Shown here piece by piece: positions 45,126-54,615 of a stretch of 64,000 nt of DNA (positions are counted from its first letter, which is position 1; each line of letters begins with the position of its first letter). Under the pieces are notes generated by a model. That model did not search any database. It saw only the letters and a list, made by a program, of their open reading frames with translations, and was not told the DNA's origin. Location: contig JACRMH010000039.1 of the NCBI GenBank assembly GCA_016219545.1, forward strand, positions 62,001 through 126,000, read 5' to 3'. The stretch is from Chloroflexota bacterium. Lineage in GTDB: Bacteria > Chloroflexota > Anaerolineae > Anaerolineales > Villigracilaceae. The translations under genes were made by a program, and so were the position numbers.

Positions 45126-45563
45126 ATGAGTAACCTTGAAGTCGCTAAAAGATTTGCCGATTTGCTTGAATCTGGAGATGTGAAGGGATTGCAAGCATTA
45201 ATGGCGGATGATTTCCGAGCAAAGGGCGCAACGCGAGAACTCACCAAACAACAAGCCCTTGACTATCTTCAAACAATTTTCACCGCATTTCCAGACTATC
45301 GTATTGGCTTTACTGATTTTGAGGAAAAGGGAGGGGTAATCCAATGCTCTGGTCAAGAAACGGGTACTCATACGGGTGTTCTGGACTTAAATCCCTTTGG
45401 GATACCTATATCATTGCCTCCGACGGGTAAATCTTTCAAACTGCCGAAAAGCATAAACACATTTCGTGTGGTAGGAGATAAGGTTACCTTCTACGGTGAA
45501 GAAGCAGTGCAGGGAGGCGGACTGGCAGGAATACTGGAACAGTTAGGTGTTAAACTTCCTTGA
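45126..45563 (+). CDS. SnoaL-like / NTF2-fold protein
   Basis: A 145-residue small protein with the alpha+beta cone-like NTF2 fold pattern of the SnoaL-like ester-cyclase group: an N-terminal helix pair (VAKRFADLLESGDVKGLQALM), then FPDYRIGF and strands with GTHTGVLDLNPFGIP, and a late NTFRVVGDKV strand. Such proteins range from polyketide cyclases to binding proteins, so no function is assigned. AAAGGAG precedes the ATG closely. The 248-bp gap before it is AT-rich and holds no other gene that I can support. Confidence 0.8.
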   Translation: MSNLEVAKRFADLLESGDVKGLQALMADDFRAKGATRELTKQQALDYLQTIFTAFPDYRIGFTDFEEKGGVIQCSGQETGTHTGVLDLNPFGIPISLPPTGKSFKLPKSINTFRVVGDKVTFYGEEAVQGGGLAGILEQLGVKLP

Positions 45564-45674
45564 GTCCTTATTCGTAGTGCTGCAAGATCAAGAACGGATT
45601 AACAAAACGTGCATTGTACAGGTGGCACGCCCATTACAGATTAAGGCTCCTAATTCGTCTTCATCAAGGTTTCG

Positions 45675-46214
45675 ATGTCCCAGCAAATATCTATACGTCC
45701 AGCAACAGAGTCTGATACCCTAGCAATAGTGAAAGTAAATATAGATACTCGCAGAGCGACTCATGGTGGTTTTTACCCAGCCCAATTATTAGCTAGGATG
45801 TCTTATGAAGCGAAAGAAAAGGCTTGGCGACAAGCACTTTGGAAAAACCCTGAATCGCCAAATAATATTGTTCTTGTTGCTGAAACTGATGATAAAAAAA
45901 TAGTTGGAATTCTTGTTGGTGGGCCTGAAAGAAGCCATGATGATGAATACAAAGGTGAAATTTATATACTTTATGTTTTGCCAGATTATCACAAGCAATA
46001 TATCGGAAAGCAGCTGGTTGTTTCCGCAGTAAAAAAACTACTTGAAATAAATATTTCTAACCTTTTAATCTGGGTTATAGCCGATAATCCATCCCGCTTC
46101 TTTTACGAATCGATTGGCGGAAAACCTGTTCGTGAAAAAGAAGTTGAAATCGGTGAAATTAAAATGAAAGAGATAGGCTACGGTTGGAAAGATATTCGGA
46201 GTGCGTTTTTATAA
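45675..46214 (+). CDS. GNAT-family N-acetyltransferase
   Basis: A 179-residue acetyl-CoA-dependent acetyltransferase. It starts with the usual IRPATESD, and has the strand GEIYILYVLPDYHKQYIGKQ, where the Q/R-x-x-G-x-G/A loop would bind the CoA pyrophosphate (KQYIGKQ). FYESIGGKPV near residue 150 is the typical late motif. The base composition is clearly more AT-rich than neighbouring genes, so this and the preceding gene may be an acquired pair. No ribosome binding site is evident. The 280 bp after it hold only overlapping unsupported frames. Confidence 0.85.
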   Translation: MSQQISIRPATESDTLAIVKVNIDTRRATHGGFYPAQLLARMSYEAKEKAWRQALWKNPESPNNIVLVAETDDKKIVGILVGGPERSHDDEYKGEIYILYVLPDYHKQYIGKQLVVSAVKKLLEINISNLLIWVIADNPSRFFYESIGGKPVREKEVEIGEIKMKEIGYGWKDIRSAFL

Positions 46215-46494
46215 AACATTTGATACCATCTACCTCAAGCGTGCCACCAAAGTGTGCATCCCGTCACAGCTCCACAGCGTGGGGCGAACTGCTGGACGCT
46301 GGGGTTTCTGACGCTAATTCAAGTATTTTTGTCGCTGCGAGTTTTCTCTGCCCCCAAACGTTATCAGCATTTGGTTGTCGAGCCTGTCGAGACACGCCCC
46401 AGCGCCACGCTTCGCGAACGCACATTTGGCCACCCATATATATTCCCAACAAATCGTAATATTCACTCAATTCACCAGCAAGGAGAAAATAATC

Positions 46495-48255
46495 ATGAAT
46501 CAGACTCAATCTGCAACATCCGGTTCCTTTGTTTATCCTTCTACAAGTGGGACGATACCAGCATCAACAAGCGCTGAAATGGATGCACTGGTGCATGGGC
46601 TTCACAGCCATAAAGACAAATGGACTGGAGAATCAATCGAGAATCGTCTGGGTTACCTGGAAAGGATGATCCACGATTTTTCTGCTCTTGCGGATCGCTG
46701 GGTGGACCAAGTAACATCTGCCGAACGAATCGAAGGGGATGATTTTGCGATTGGCATAGAATGTATGGCTGGACCCTATTCCGTACTGCGAAATTTGCAG
46801 GGCTTGAAGAGCGCCTTGCTTGATATTCAAGTGGCTGGCGCTCCTAAAATTCCCGGACCCGTAGTTGCTCGGACTAATGGACAGGTTTCCGCCCAGGTAT
46901 TTCCACAAACTGTCTATGACCGAATATTGTTCGGCGGTTATCGAGTCGAGGTGTGGATGGAACCGGATATCAGACTCGAAGATCTACCCAAGACCCAGGC
47001 TTTGAGTTATTCCCACCCTACTTCATCAGGGAAAGTCGCCCTTGTTCTAGGAGCTGGAAACCTTCCTGGAATCCCCGTTACAGATGTTCTCGACAAGCTC
47101 TTTGTCCAAAATCAGGTTGTGCTGTTGAAAATGAACCCGGTCAATGATTACATTGGCCCCTTGCTCAAAGCTGGATTCCGCTGCTTGATCGAGGCAGGGT
47201 ACATGCAGATTGCTTATGGCGGAGCAAGTGAAGGAGCCTATCTATGCCAACACCCCGATGTAGATGAAATCTTCATCACCGGTTCAGACAAAACCTTTGA
47301 TGCCATTGTTTTTGGTGCTGGAGAGGTAGGCGCGCGTCGCAAGGCCGAACATCAGCCCTTATTGAAAAAGAACGTTAATGGTGAGTTAGGAAATGTTACA
47401 CCGGTTATTGTTGTGCCGGGTAAATGGTCTCAAGAAGACCTAGACTACCAGGCAGAGAGCGTAGTATCCTGGATAGCAACCCATGCCAGTTGCGCATGCA
47501 ATACCCCACGGGTCATCATCCTTCACGCTGAATGGCCACAACGCGCCGCGTTCATGGATGCGCTCCGGCGAGTTTATTCCCTCACGCCCTTGCGATTTGC
47601 CTACTATCCGGGCAGTCAACAGCGACATCAGTCCTATTTGGATACCCATTCAGGTGTTGAAAAAATTGGAGAACCCAAAGAAGGCGAACTCCCATGGACA
47701 ATCATCACTGATGTCAACATTCAGAATCGAGCGGAACCCTGTTTCACAACAGAAGCTTTTTGCAGTGTGGTTTCTGTTGCGACAATTTCCGCGGCGAGCA
47801 TCCCAGAGTATTTGGAACACGCAGTCGCATTCGCCAACGAAGGATTGTGGGGTACGCTCGCGGCGGGAATATCTATTCATCCAATCTCGATGAAAGAACC
47901 TCAAGTGAAAGCCGCGGTCGAAAAAGCTATTGAGCAGCTACGTTATGGAACGATTGGGATCAACTGTTCGGCCGGACTTAGCTGGGTATTGATGACCACA
48001 CCTTGGGGAGCATTCCCTGGCTCAAGCATCTACGATATTCAGTCCGGAGATAGCTTTGTGCATAATACTTTGATGTTCTCAAAGCCGCAGAAAACTGTGA
48101 TGTATGCTAAATTCCGGGAAACGCCAAAACCGATCGGTTTCGTTTCACGCAAAAAAGTATTACGCCGGTTATCACCGTTACTGGTTGATCTGATGGCGCA
48201 ACCCAACCTTTGGAAACTTCCGAGGATCTTGCGGACGGCGCTTGCAAAAGCATGA
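46495..48255 (+). CDS. Aldehyde-dehydrogenase-superfamily protein of atypical length
   Basis: A 586-residue protein, longer than the usual 480 to 500. AGGAG nine bases ahead supports ATG 46495 over the longer open frame. ALDH landmarks: VLGAGNLPGIP and LLKMNPVND (nucleotide-side Lys212), EIFITGSDKTFD, NGELGNVTPV with the catalytic-type Glu297, and SCACNTPRV, where C335 (or C333) fits the nucleophile. The N-terminal 110 and C-terminal 60 residues are not standard. It could use an aldehyde or an acyl-CoA or acyl-phosphate substrate. It sits next to an FAD oxidoreductase but on a separate transcription unit. Confidence 0.82.
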   Translation: MNQTQSATSGSFVYPSTSGTIPASTSAEMDALVHGLHSHKDKWTGESIENRLGYLERMIHDFSALADRWVDQVTSAERIEGDDFAIGIECMAGPYSVLRNLQGLKSALLDIQVAGAPKIPGPVVARTNGQVSAQVFPQTVYDRILFGGYRVEVWMEPDIRLEDLPKTQALSYSHPTSSGKVALVLGAGNLPGIPVTDVLDKLFVQNQVVLLKMNPVNDYIGPLLKAGFRCLIEAGYMQIAYGGASEGAYLCQHPDVDEIFITGSDKTFDAIVFGAGEVGARRKAEHQPLLKKNVNGELGNVTPVIVVPGKWSQEDLDYQAESVVSWIATHASCACNTPRVIILHAEWPQRAAFMDALRRVYSLTPLRFAYYPGSQQRHQSYLDTHSGVEKIGEPKEGELPWTIITDVNIQNRAEPCFTTEAFCSVVSVATISAASIPEYLEHAVAFANEGLWGTLAAGISIHPISMKEPQVKAAVEKAIEQLRYGTIGINCSAGLSWVLMTTPWGAFPGSSIYDIQSGDSFVHNTLMFSKPQKTVMYAKFRETPKPIGFVSRKKVLRRLSPLLVDLMAQPNLWKLPRILRTALAKA

Positions 48256-48385
48256 TATCGTAACCGCTCATCCACCACTGTGCCGGTGTAAGAGACAACC
48301 GAGCGTAAAGATAAAACCTTTATTTGCACAGAAGATAACACGATAATAAGGCTGCCCAACATAGTGTGCGGCCGACTGGTGGGAG

Positions 48386-48408
48386 TAGTCACGCTTGCAG
48401 CGTGACTA
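48386..48408. terminator. Hairpin between the ALDH-like and FAD oxidoreductase genes
   Basis: A 10-bp stem, TAGTCACGCT (48386-48395) with its complement AGCGTGACTA (48399-48408) and loop TGC, followed by TTTT. It can terminate the ALDH-like gene; it lies only 18 bases before the next ATG. Confidence 0.6.
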
Positions 48409-48425
48409 TTTTACAAAGAGGAAGC

Positions 48426-49592
48426 ATGCCACAAAATTTTGATGCAATCATCATCGGCGCAGGCGTGATCGGGATCAGCACCGCCTTTCATCTGGCAGAA
48501 CGCGGACTGAAGCCCGTCATTCTGGAGCGCAAAGAGATCGGCTATGGGGCAACCGGCAAATCCAGCGGACTGGTGCGGATGCACTATGACCTCGAAGTCG
48601 AATCAAGGCTGGCGTGGGAAAGCTTTCAGTATTTCCATAACTGGCATGAACGCATCGGCGGCGAATGTGGATTCTGCCGCACGGGATTTCTGCACATCGA
48701 ACCAGCCGGACACGAAACCCAGTTACGCAAGAACGTTGAGATGCACAAACGCATCGGCATCCCAACCGATGTCATCACAGGCGAAGACGTAAAACAACTC
48801 GCACCATATTTCAACACGGATGATATATCCTTCGCGGCCTACGAACCCGAGTCCGGTTATGCCGACCCGATGTTAACAGCCGCTTCATTGTTGAATGCAG
48901 CCAAAGCACATGGCGTGGTTTATACGCAGGATTGTGAGATCATCAGCACACAAATTTCAGGCGGCAAAGTGACGGGCGTTCAAACCACGCGCGGAGATTT
49001 TTCCGCGCCGGTCATTATCAATGCGGCGGGGGCATGGGCTGGCAAGGTCAGTGACTTGTTCGGCGTTTCCATTCCGCTCGGCACGTGGACTCATGATGTC
49101 GTTCACATCCGCCGTCCCGCGCATATCCCTGCTCATCCCACCGTCATTGACAGTTCGCTCAGCATGTACTTCCGCCCCGATTCCGGTGACCTTACTTTGG
49201 TCGCCTTGGAAGATGACAGCCGCCTTGATGAACCCGCCGACAAAGACCTTGGCTATGTCGCAAAAGATTTTGTTGAGCGCGCCATAGACCGCATCTGCAA
49301 GCGCATCCCGGATATGGAACAGGGTTCTCTGCAATCTTCGCATGTCGGGCGTGATGGATTGACTCCAGACCAGCGCGCCATTATCGGTCAGGCGGGACCC
49401 GAGGGTTACTTCCTCGCCACAGGCTTTAGTGGCACCGGTTTCAAACTTTCTCCCGCCGTCGGGTTGTGTGTCAGCGAATTGATCCTTGACGGCAAGTCAA
49501 AAACAGTGGACATCTCTTGTTTTGACCCCATGCGTTTCGAGCGCGGCGAGCAGCTCAAAGGCGAGAACGATTATGGTTTCATCTGGCGATAA
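48426..49592 (+). CDS. FAD-dependent oxidoreductase (DAO superfamily)
   Basis: A 388-residue flavoprotein. GAGGA lies close upstream of ATG 48426, and the Rossmann motif IIIGAGVIGISTAFHL begins at residue 8. ATGKSSGLVRMHYD, INAAGAWAG and ATGFSGTGFKLSPAVG are the typical FAD- and substrate-domain contacts of the sarcosine oxidase / glycine oxidase / dimethylglycine-dehydrogenase-like group. It most likely oxidises an N-substituted or amino substrate with oxygen or a quinone as acceptor. It is distinct from the DadA-like enzyme at 30381. The product cannot be named. Confidence 0.9.
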   Translation: MPQNFDAIIIGAGVIGISTAFHLAERGLKPVILERKEIGYGATGKSSGLVRMHYDLEVESRLAWESFQYFHNWHERIGGECGFCRTGFLHIEPAGHETQLRKNVEMHKRIGIPTDVITGEDVKQLAPYFNTDDISFAAYEPESGYADPMLTAASLLNAAKAHGVVYTQDCEIISTQISGGKVTGVQTTRGDFSAPVIINAAGAWAGKVSDLFGVSIPLGTWTHDVVHIRRPAHIPAHPTVIDSSLSMYFRPDSGDLTLVALEDDSRLDEPADKDLGYVAKDFVERAIDRICKRIPDMEQGSLQSSHVGRDGLTPDQRAIIGQAGPEGYFLATGFSGTGFKLSPAVGLCVSELILDGKSKTVDISCFDPMRFERGEQLKGENDYGFIWR

Positions 49593-49604
49593 ATACCAAG
49601 AGAA

Positions 49605-49672
49605 TTTGCCACAGAGGTCACAGAGATTTTTTTAAGCTCTTCTCCGAGTTCTCTGTATACTCTGTGGCAAAA
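49605..49672. repeat. Palindromic repeat, family A, copy 3
   Basis: TTTGCCACAGAGGTCACAGAG on the left pairs imperfectly with CTCTGTATACTCTGTGGCAAA on the right, across a T-rich centre. It lies between the FAD oxidoreductase and ligA and may terminate the first. Confidence 0.7.
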
Positions 49673-49692
49673 GCATTTTTATTTTCATCGGC

Positions 49693-49698
49693 TATAAT
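49693..49698 (+). promoter_or_regulatory. Consensus -10 box giving a leaderless ligA transcript
   Basis: TATAAT is followed by six bases and ATG 49705. Initiation at the normal distance would start the mRNA at or next to the A of ATG. No ribosome binding site is present. A -35 hexamer is not recognisable. Confidence 0.5.
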
Positions 49699-49704
49699 GC
49701 AAAT

Positions 49705-51828
49705 ATGGCAGATAAACTTTTCTCCCGTTACGAAGAACTTAAGGCGCAGATCAGAGACCACAATCATCGCTATCATGTAATGGATAATCCCATTATCAGC
49801 GACTTGGAATATGACCGCCTGATGAATGAACTTAAGCGGATCGAATCCGACCACCCGGAGTGGATCACATCTGACAGTCCCACGCAGCGCGTTGGTGCCA
49901 AGCCCACTGACGGTTTTAAGAAAATTCATCACCCTGCGGCAATCCTCTCGCTGGCCAACGCTTTTGGCGGAGACGATGCGCGCGCCTGGCTGGAGCGCAT
50001 TGCAAAAATAGATGACCGTGTTGAGAAAGCGAAATTTGTTGTCGAGCCAAAAATAGACGGCTTGTCGGTTGTCCTGCATTATCGTGACGGACTCTTCGTT
50101 CAAGGCGCAACCCGCGGCGACGGTGAAGTGGGGGAGGACATCACCTCCAATTTGCGGACGATACGTGCGATACCGTTGAAGATTCCGGTAAATCGGGAAT
50201 CGGGAGTCGGGAGTCGGGAGTCGGTTTCCCCAATTCCCGATTCCCGACTCCCCAAGTATCTCGTTGTCCGCGGTGAAGCTTTTCTCCCCATTAAAGAATT
50301 TGATGAATTGAATCGCAAGCTGGAAGAAGCCGGCGAAAAGACTTATCTCAATCCACGCAATACGGCGGCGGGGTCATTGCGGCAACTCGACCCGCAGCTT
50401 ACGGCATCCCGTCCGTTGACCTTGCTCGTTTATCAGATCGTTTATTCCGAAGGCGGGAAGGTCCCAACTTCGCAATGGGAGATTCTAGAATACTTGAAAG
50501 CATTAGGTTTTCCTGTTACTGATGTTGCCAAAAGATTTAATGACCTTGACTCTGCAATCGCATATACAGAGACGTGGAACGAAGGCCGCGATAAATTACC
50601 TTATGAAGCCGACGGCATGGTCATCAAAATTGACGACTTGTCCCTTGCCGCTGAATTGGGATTTGTCGGCAAGGACCCGCGCGGTGCGATTGCGTTCAAA
50701 TTCCCGGCACGTGAAGTGACGACAACCTTACTTGGTATTGACGTGGAAGTTGGTCGTACAGGCGTGTTAACCCCAAAAGCTATATTGGAATCAGTGGAGA
50801 TTAATGGCGTGATTGTCAAGAATGCCACTCTACACAACTTTGATTTCATCGCGGATAAAGATATTCGTGTTGGTGATCGCGTGTTAGTCAAACGAGCAGG
50901 CGAAGTGATTCCTTACATTATCGGTCCCATTGTGGATGCGCGTACCGGTAAAGAAGAATCATTTCAGCCGCCAACAAAATGTCCCGCGTGCGGACAGGCT
51001 GTGGAACATTATGAAAGCGAGGTGGCCTGGTATTGCGTCAACGCGGCCTGCCCGGCGCAATTGGTGCGGAACATTGAACACTTTGTCTCTCGCGGCGCGA
51101 TGGATATTGAAGGGTTAGGCACTGAGCTTGTAAAAATACTGGTTGAATCCAATTTAATTAGTGATGTCGCAGACTTATTTACATTAACTATAAAAGATTT
51201 ATCGGTCATAAATGAGGAACTTAATAGGCGACGAAGAGAAAAGCATCCTCCTAAAAATCCTGTAAAGCCCTCTACCAAGAAAACTCCAGATAAACGCCCT
51301 AAAAAGCTATTCAACGCCATTTCTGAAGCAAAAAATCAGCCATTACATCGATTAATAATTGGTTTAGGTATTCATGGCGTTGGCGAAGTTATGGCAAATG
51401 ATCTTTCTCGCAATTTTATCGATCTCGACACGCTTGCAAAAACTAGCGCAGAAGATTTACAACAAATTGAAGGACTCGGTCCAAATATTGCAGAATCTAT
51501 TGTTGATTGGTTCTCACTTCAAATCAATCAAGAGGTTTTAAAAAAACTCAAATCTGCTGGCGTGTGGCCAAGAGGTGAAGAAAAAAGCGAAAGGAAGGAA
51601 GGTGCATTAACTGGACTAACTTTTGTAGTTACTGGTACATTGCCAACCTTAACTCGTGATGGGGTAAAAGAGTTCATTGAAGGTAACGGCGGCAAAGTGA
51701 TTGACAATATAAGTAAGACAACAAGTTATCTCGTCCTTGGTGAGAAACCCGGCTCAAAATTAGATAAAGCGAAATCTTTAAGAATTCAAATAATAGATGA
51801 AAATGAGTTAAGGAAATTGGCTAATTAA
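49705..51828 (+). CDS. ligA: NAD-dependent DNA ligase
   Basis: A 707-residue ligase that seals nicks using NAD. Domains in order: Ia (1-70, HNHRYHVMD); adenylation, with the adenylated Lys116 in EPKIDG; OB fold (EVGRTGVLTP); a four-Cys zinc finger (CPACGQ to CPAQ); helix-hairpin-helix region (GLGIHGVGE, IEGLGPNIAE); and BRCT (GLTFVVTGTLP). Three oddities: an in-frame palindromic repeat adds about 20 residues after 162; around residues 507-532 a Lys/Pro-rich basic linker occupies the place of a normal HhH turn; and from about 51120 the codon use becomes AT-rich. A second, GC-richer ligA tail lies beyond the next gene. The ligase still looks complete and functional. Confidence 0.96.
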   Translation: MADKLFSRYEELKAQIRDHNHRYHVMDNPIISDLEYDRLMNELKRIESDHPEWITSDSPTQRVGAKPTDGFKKIHHPAAILSLANAFGGDDARAWLERIAKIDDRVEKAKFVVEPKIDGLSVVLHYRDGLFVQGATRGDGEVGEDITSNLRTIRAIPLKIPVNRESGVGSRESVSPIPDSRLPKYLVVRGEAFLPIKEFDELNRKLEEAGEKTYLNPRNTAAGSLRQLDPQLTASRPLTLLVYQIVYSEGGKVPTSQWEILEYLKALGFPVTDVAKRFNDLDSAIAYTETWNEGRDKLPYEADGMVIKIDDLSLAAELGFVGKDPRGAIAFKFPAREVTTTLLGIDVEVGRTGVLTPKAILESVEINGVIVKNATLHNFDFIADKDIRVGDRVLVKRAGEVIPYIIGPIVDARTGKEESFQPPTKCPACGQAVEHYESEVAWYCVNAACPAQLVRNIEHFVSRGAMDIEGLGTELVKILVESNLISDVADLFTLTIKDLSVINEELNRRRREKHPPKNPVKPSTKKTPDKRPKKLFNAISEAKNQPLHRLIIGLGIHGVGEVMANDLSRNFIDLDTLAKTSAEDLQQIEGLGPNIAESIVDWFSLQINQEVLKKLKSAGVWPRGEEKSERKEGALTGLTFVVTGTLPTLTRDGVKEFIEGNGGKVIDNISKTTSYLVLGEKPGSKLDKAKSLRIQIIDENELRKLAN
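50192..50252. repeat. In-frame GGGAGTCGGGA-type palindrome inside ligA
   Basis: Direct units CGGGAATCGGGAGTCGGGAG are followed by GGTTTCCCC and their inverse, ATTCCCGATTCCCGACTCCCC. It is translated as residues about 163 to 183 (NRESGVGSRESV and on) in the adenylation domain, between two strands, without breaking the frame. LigA proteins normally have only a short loop here. Confidence 0.85.
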
Positions 51829-51846
51829 CAAACAAAGGAGTCATAT

Positions 51847-53053
<1,207 letters not shown>

Positions 53054-53075
53054 TTTTAACGGTGGTCTTTTTCTC

Positions 53076-53153
53076 AACCACAAAGGGGACGAAGGGTCAC
53101 GAAGGAAAAAATAAAGAAACATCCTTTGTGTACCTTTGTGACCCTTCGTGGTT
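53076..53153. repeat. Palindromic repeat, family A, copy 4
   Basis: AACCACAAAGGGGACGAAGG at the left pairs imperfectly with CCTTTGTGACCCTTCGTGGTT at the right; A-rich centre. It lies between the ligA remnant and the alpha-oxoamine synthase gene. Confidence 0.75.
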
Positions 53154-53220
53154 AGGTTTTCCTGTAGACAGAACCTTTACCCTCGACTAAACTTACGCCA
53201 TTCTGATTCGGAGGCAATCC

Positions 53221-54432
53221 ATGGATTATCAACAAACTAACGACTCTGTGACCCGTCGCATCAAGGCTATGAATGACCGCCTTGAAATGCTTAAGGCGAA
53301 TGATCTTTATTTCTACAATCAACCTATCGAAGAAATGCTCCCCGGCGCAAAGGTCCGCGTGGGCGGGCGTGAGATGGGTATGTACGCTTCTTACAGTTAT
53401 TTGGGACTGGTCGGACATCCCCGCATCAACGAAGCCGCCAAAAAGGCTGTGGATAAGTTTGGCACGGGCACCAACGGCGTGCGGACACTGGCCGGCACGT
53501 TGACGATCCACACTGAACTCGAAGAGACGATTGCCAACTTCAAACATACCGAGTCTGCGATCACATACACTTCTGGTTATGCTACGAATTTATCGGTCAT
53601 CTCCACCATGATGGGACGCGGCGATTATGTCTTCTCGGATAAGATCAATCATGCCTCCATCGTGGACGGATGTCTTATGTCCGGTGCAGAATTTCGCCGT
53701 TTCCGCCATAATGACATGGAGCATCTTGAAGGTCTGTTGAAGAATGCTCCCGCGGATGTGGCAAAACTGGTCGTAGCCGATTCAGTCTTCAGCATGGACG
53801 GTGACATCATTGACCTGCCCAAGGTGATCGAGTTATGCAAAAAATATAATGCCTGGCTGATGATAGATGAAGCTCATTCCGTGGGCGTGCTCGGAAAGAC
53901 CGGACGCGGCATTGAAGAATATTTTGGCATTGACGGCGGCATTGATATCAAGATGGGCACATTGAGCAAGACCATCCCGTCGGTGGGTGGGTATGTGGCC
54001 GCAAAACAGGAGATCATTAATTACCTGCGTCATGCCAGCCGCGCATACATCTTTTCGGCCGCGCTTCCGCCCGCTCAGGCCGCCGCTGCGAATGAAGCCT
54101 TCAAGGTCATTTTGGATGAACCCGAACGCATCGAGAAATTAAATCTCAACACCAAGCAATTTATCGGCGGACTCAAGAGCATGGGATTTGACACCATGCT
54201 GACCGAGACCGCCATTGTCCCAGTTCTGTGCGTGGACGATGAGACGGCCTTTGCCATGACACGCGAAGCGCAGCATAACGATGTCTTTGTTCTGCCGGTT
54301 GTCTCGCCCGCCGTCCCTGAAGGATTAGCCCGTCTGCGTGCCACTGTCACCGCCGCACATGATCCGAGCGAGATCGAACGCGCGATGGATGTGATCGGGG
54401 AGGCAGGGAAGAAGTTGGGGTTGATCAAGTAA
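53221..54432 (+). CDS. Alpha-oxoamine synthase family PLP enzyme (KBL/BioF/SPT-like)
   Basis: A 403-residue fold-type I PLP enzyme that condenses an amino acid with an acyl-CoA and releases CO2. Landmarks: YSYLGLVGHP, GTGTNGVRTLAGT, DKINHASIVDG, MIDEAHSVGVLG and the Schiff-base K250 in GTLSKTIPSVGG. GGAGG lies eight bases before ATG 53221. The acyl and amino substrates are not readable: glycine C-acetyltransferase, 8-amino-7-oxononanoate synthase and serine palmitoyltransferase share these motifs. No biotin or sphingolipid genes are nearby. An intrinsic terminator follows. Confidence 0.9.
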   Translation: MDYQQTNDSVTRRIKAMNDRLEMLKANDLYFYNQPIEEMLPGAKVRVGGREMGMYASYSYLGLVGHPRINEAAKKAVDKFGTGTNGVRTLAGTLTIHTELEETIANFKHTESAITYTSGYATNLSVISTMMGRGDYVFSDKINHASIVDGCLMSGAEFRRFRHNDMEHLEGLLKNAPADVAKLVVADSVFSMDGDIIDLPKVIELCKKYNAWLMIDEAHSVGVLGKTGRGIEEYFGIDGGIDIKMGTLSKTIPSVGGYVAAKQEIINYLRHASRAYIFSAALPPAQAAAANEAFKVILDEPERIEKLNLNTKQFIGGLKSMGFDTMLTETAIVPVLCVDDETAFAMTREAQHNDVFVLPVVSPAVPEGLARLRATVTAAHDPSEIERAMDVIGEAGKKLGLIK

Positions 54433-54462
54433 GAAAAAGAAAGAAGAAAAAAGTGAGAAGTA

Positions 54463-54494
54463 AACAGCCCGTCATTTTGATGGGCTGTTTTTTT
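54463..54494 (+). terminator. Intrinsic terminator after the alpha-oxoamine synthase
   Basis: AACAGCCCGTCA pairs with TGATGGGCTGTT (one G-T pair) around a short T loop and is followed by TTTTTT. Confidence 0.88.
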
Positions 54495-54615
54495 ACATGT
54501 CGTTGCGAGGGCGCTAGCCCGAAGCAATCTCATACACAATGAAGGAGGTTGCTTCGGGCGGAAGAACATCGCCCTCGCACACCTGCCCTGGCGGGCGGTG
54601 CCAGGGACGACATGT
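54495..54615. repeat. TTGCGAG-type repeat, family D, copy 1
   Basis: Ends ACATGTCGT (54495-54503) and ACGACATGT (54607-54615) are inverted. Inside, GCGAGGGCG pairs with CGCCCTCGC and CCCGAAGCAA pairs with TTGCTTCGGG. The element is about 120 bp, and its end supplies the stop codon region of the convergent TPR-like gene. It resembles the copies at 60682 and 62679. Confidence 0.75.

Noticed and set aside
46184..46577. Overlapping small frames between the GNAT and ALDH-like genes
   Set aside because: They overlap each other on both strands, have no ribosome binding site and no recognisable motif.
46495..48255. Assignment of the ALDH-like gene as the missing alpha-ketoglutarate-semialdehyde dehydrogenase
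   Set aside because: It is 11 kb away, on a different transcription unit and too divergent in length and motif to support that step.
48354..48360. GCCCAAC that resembles an integron attC end
   Set aside because: No matching GTTRRRY partner or cassette structure was found on either side, and no integrase gene is in the window.
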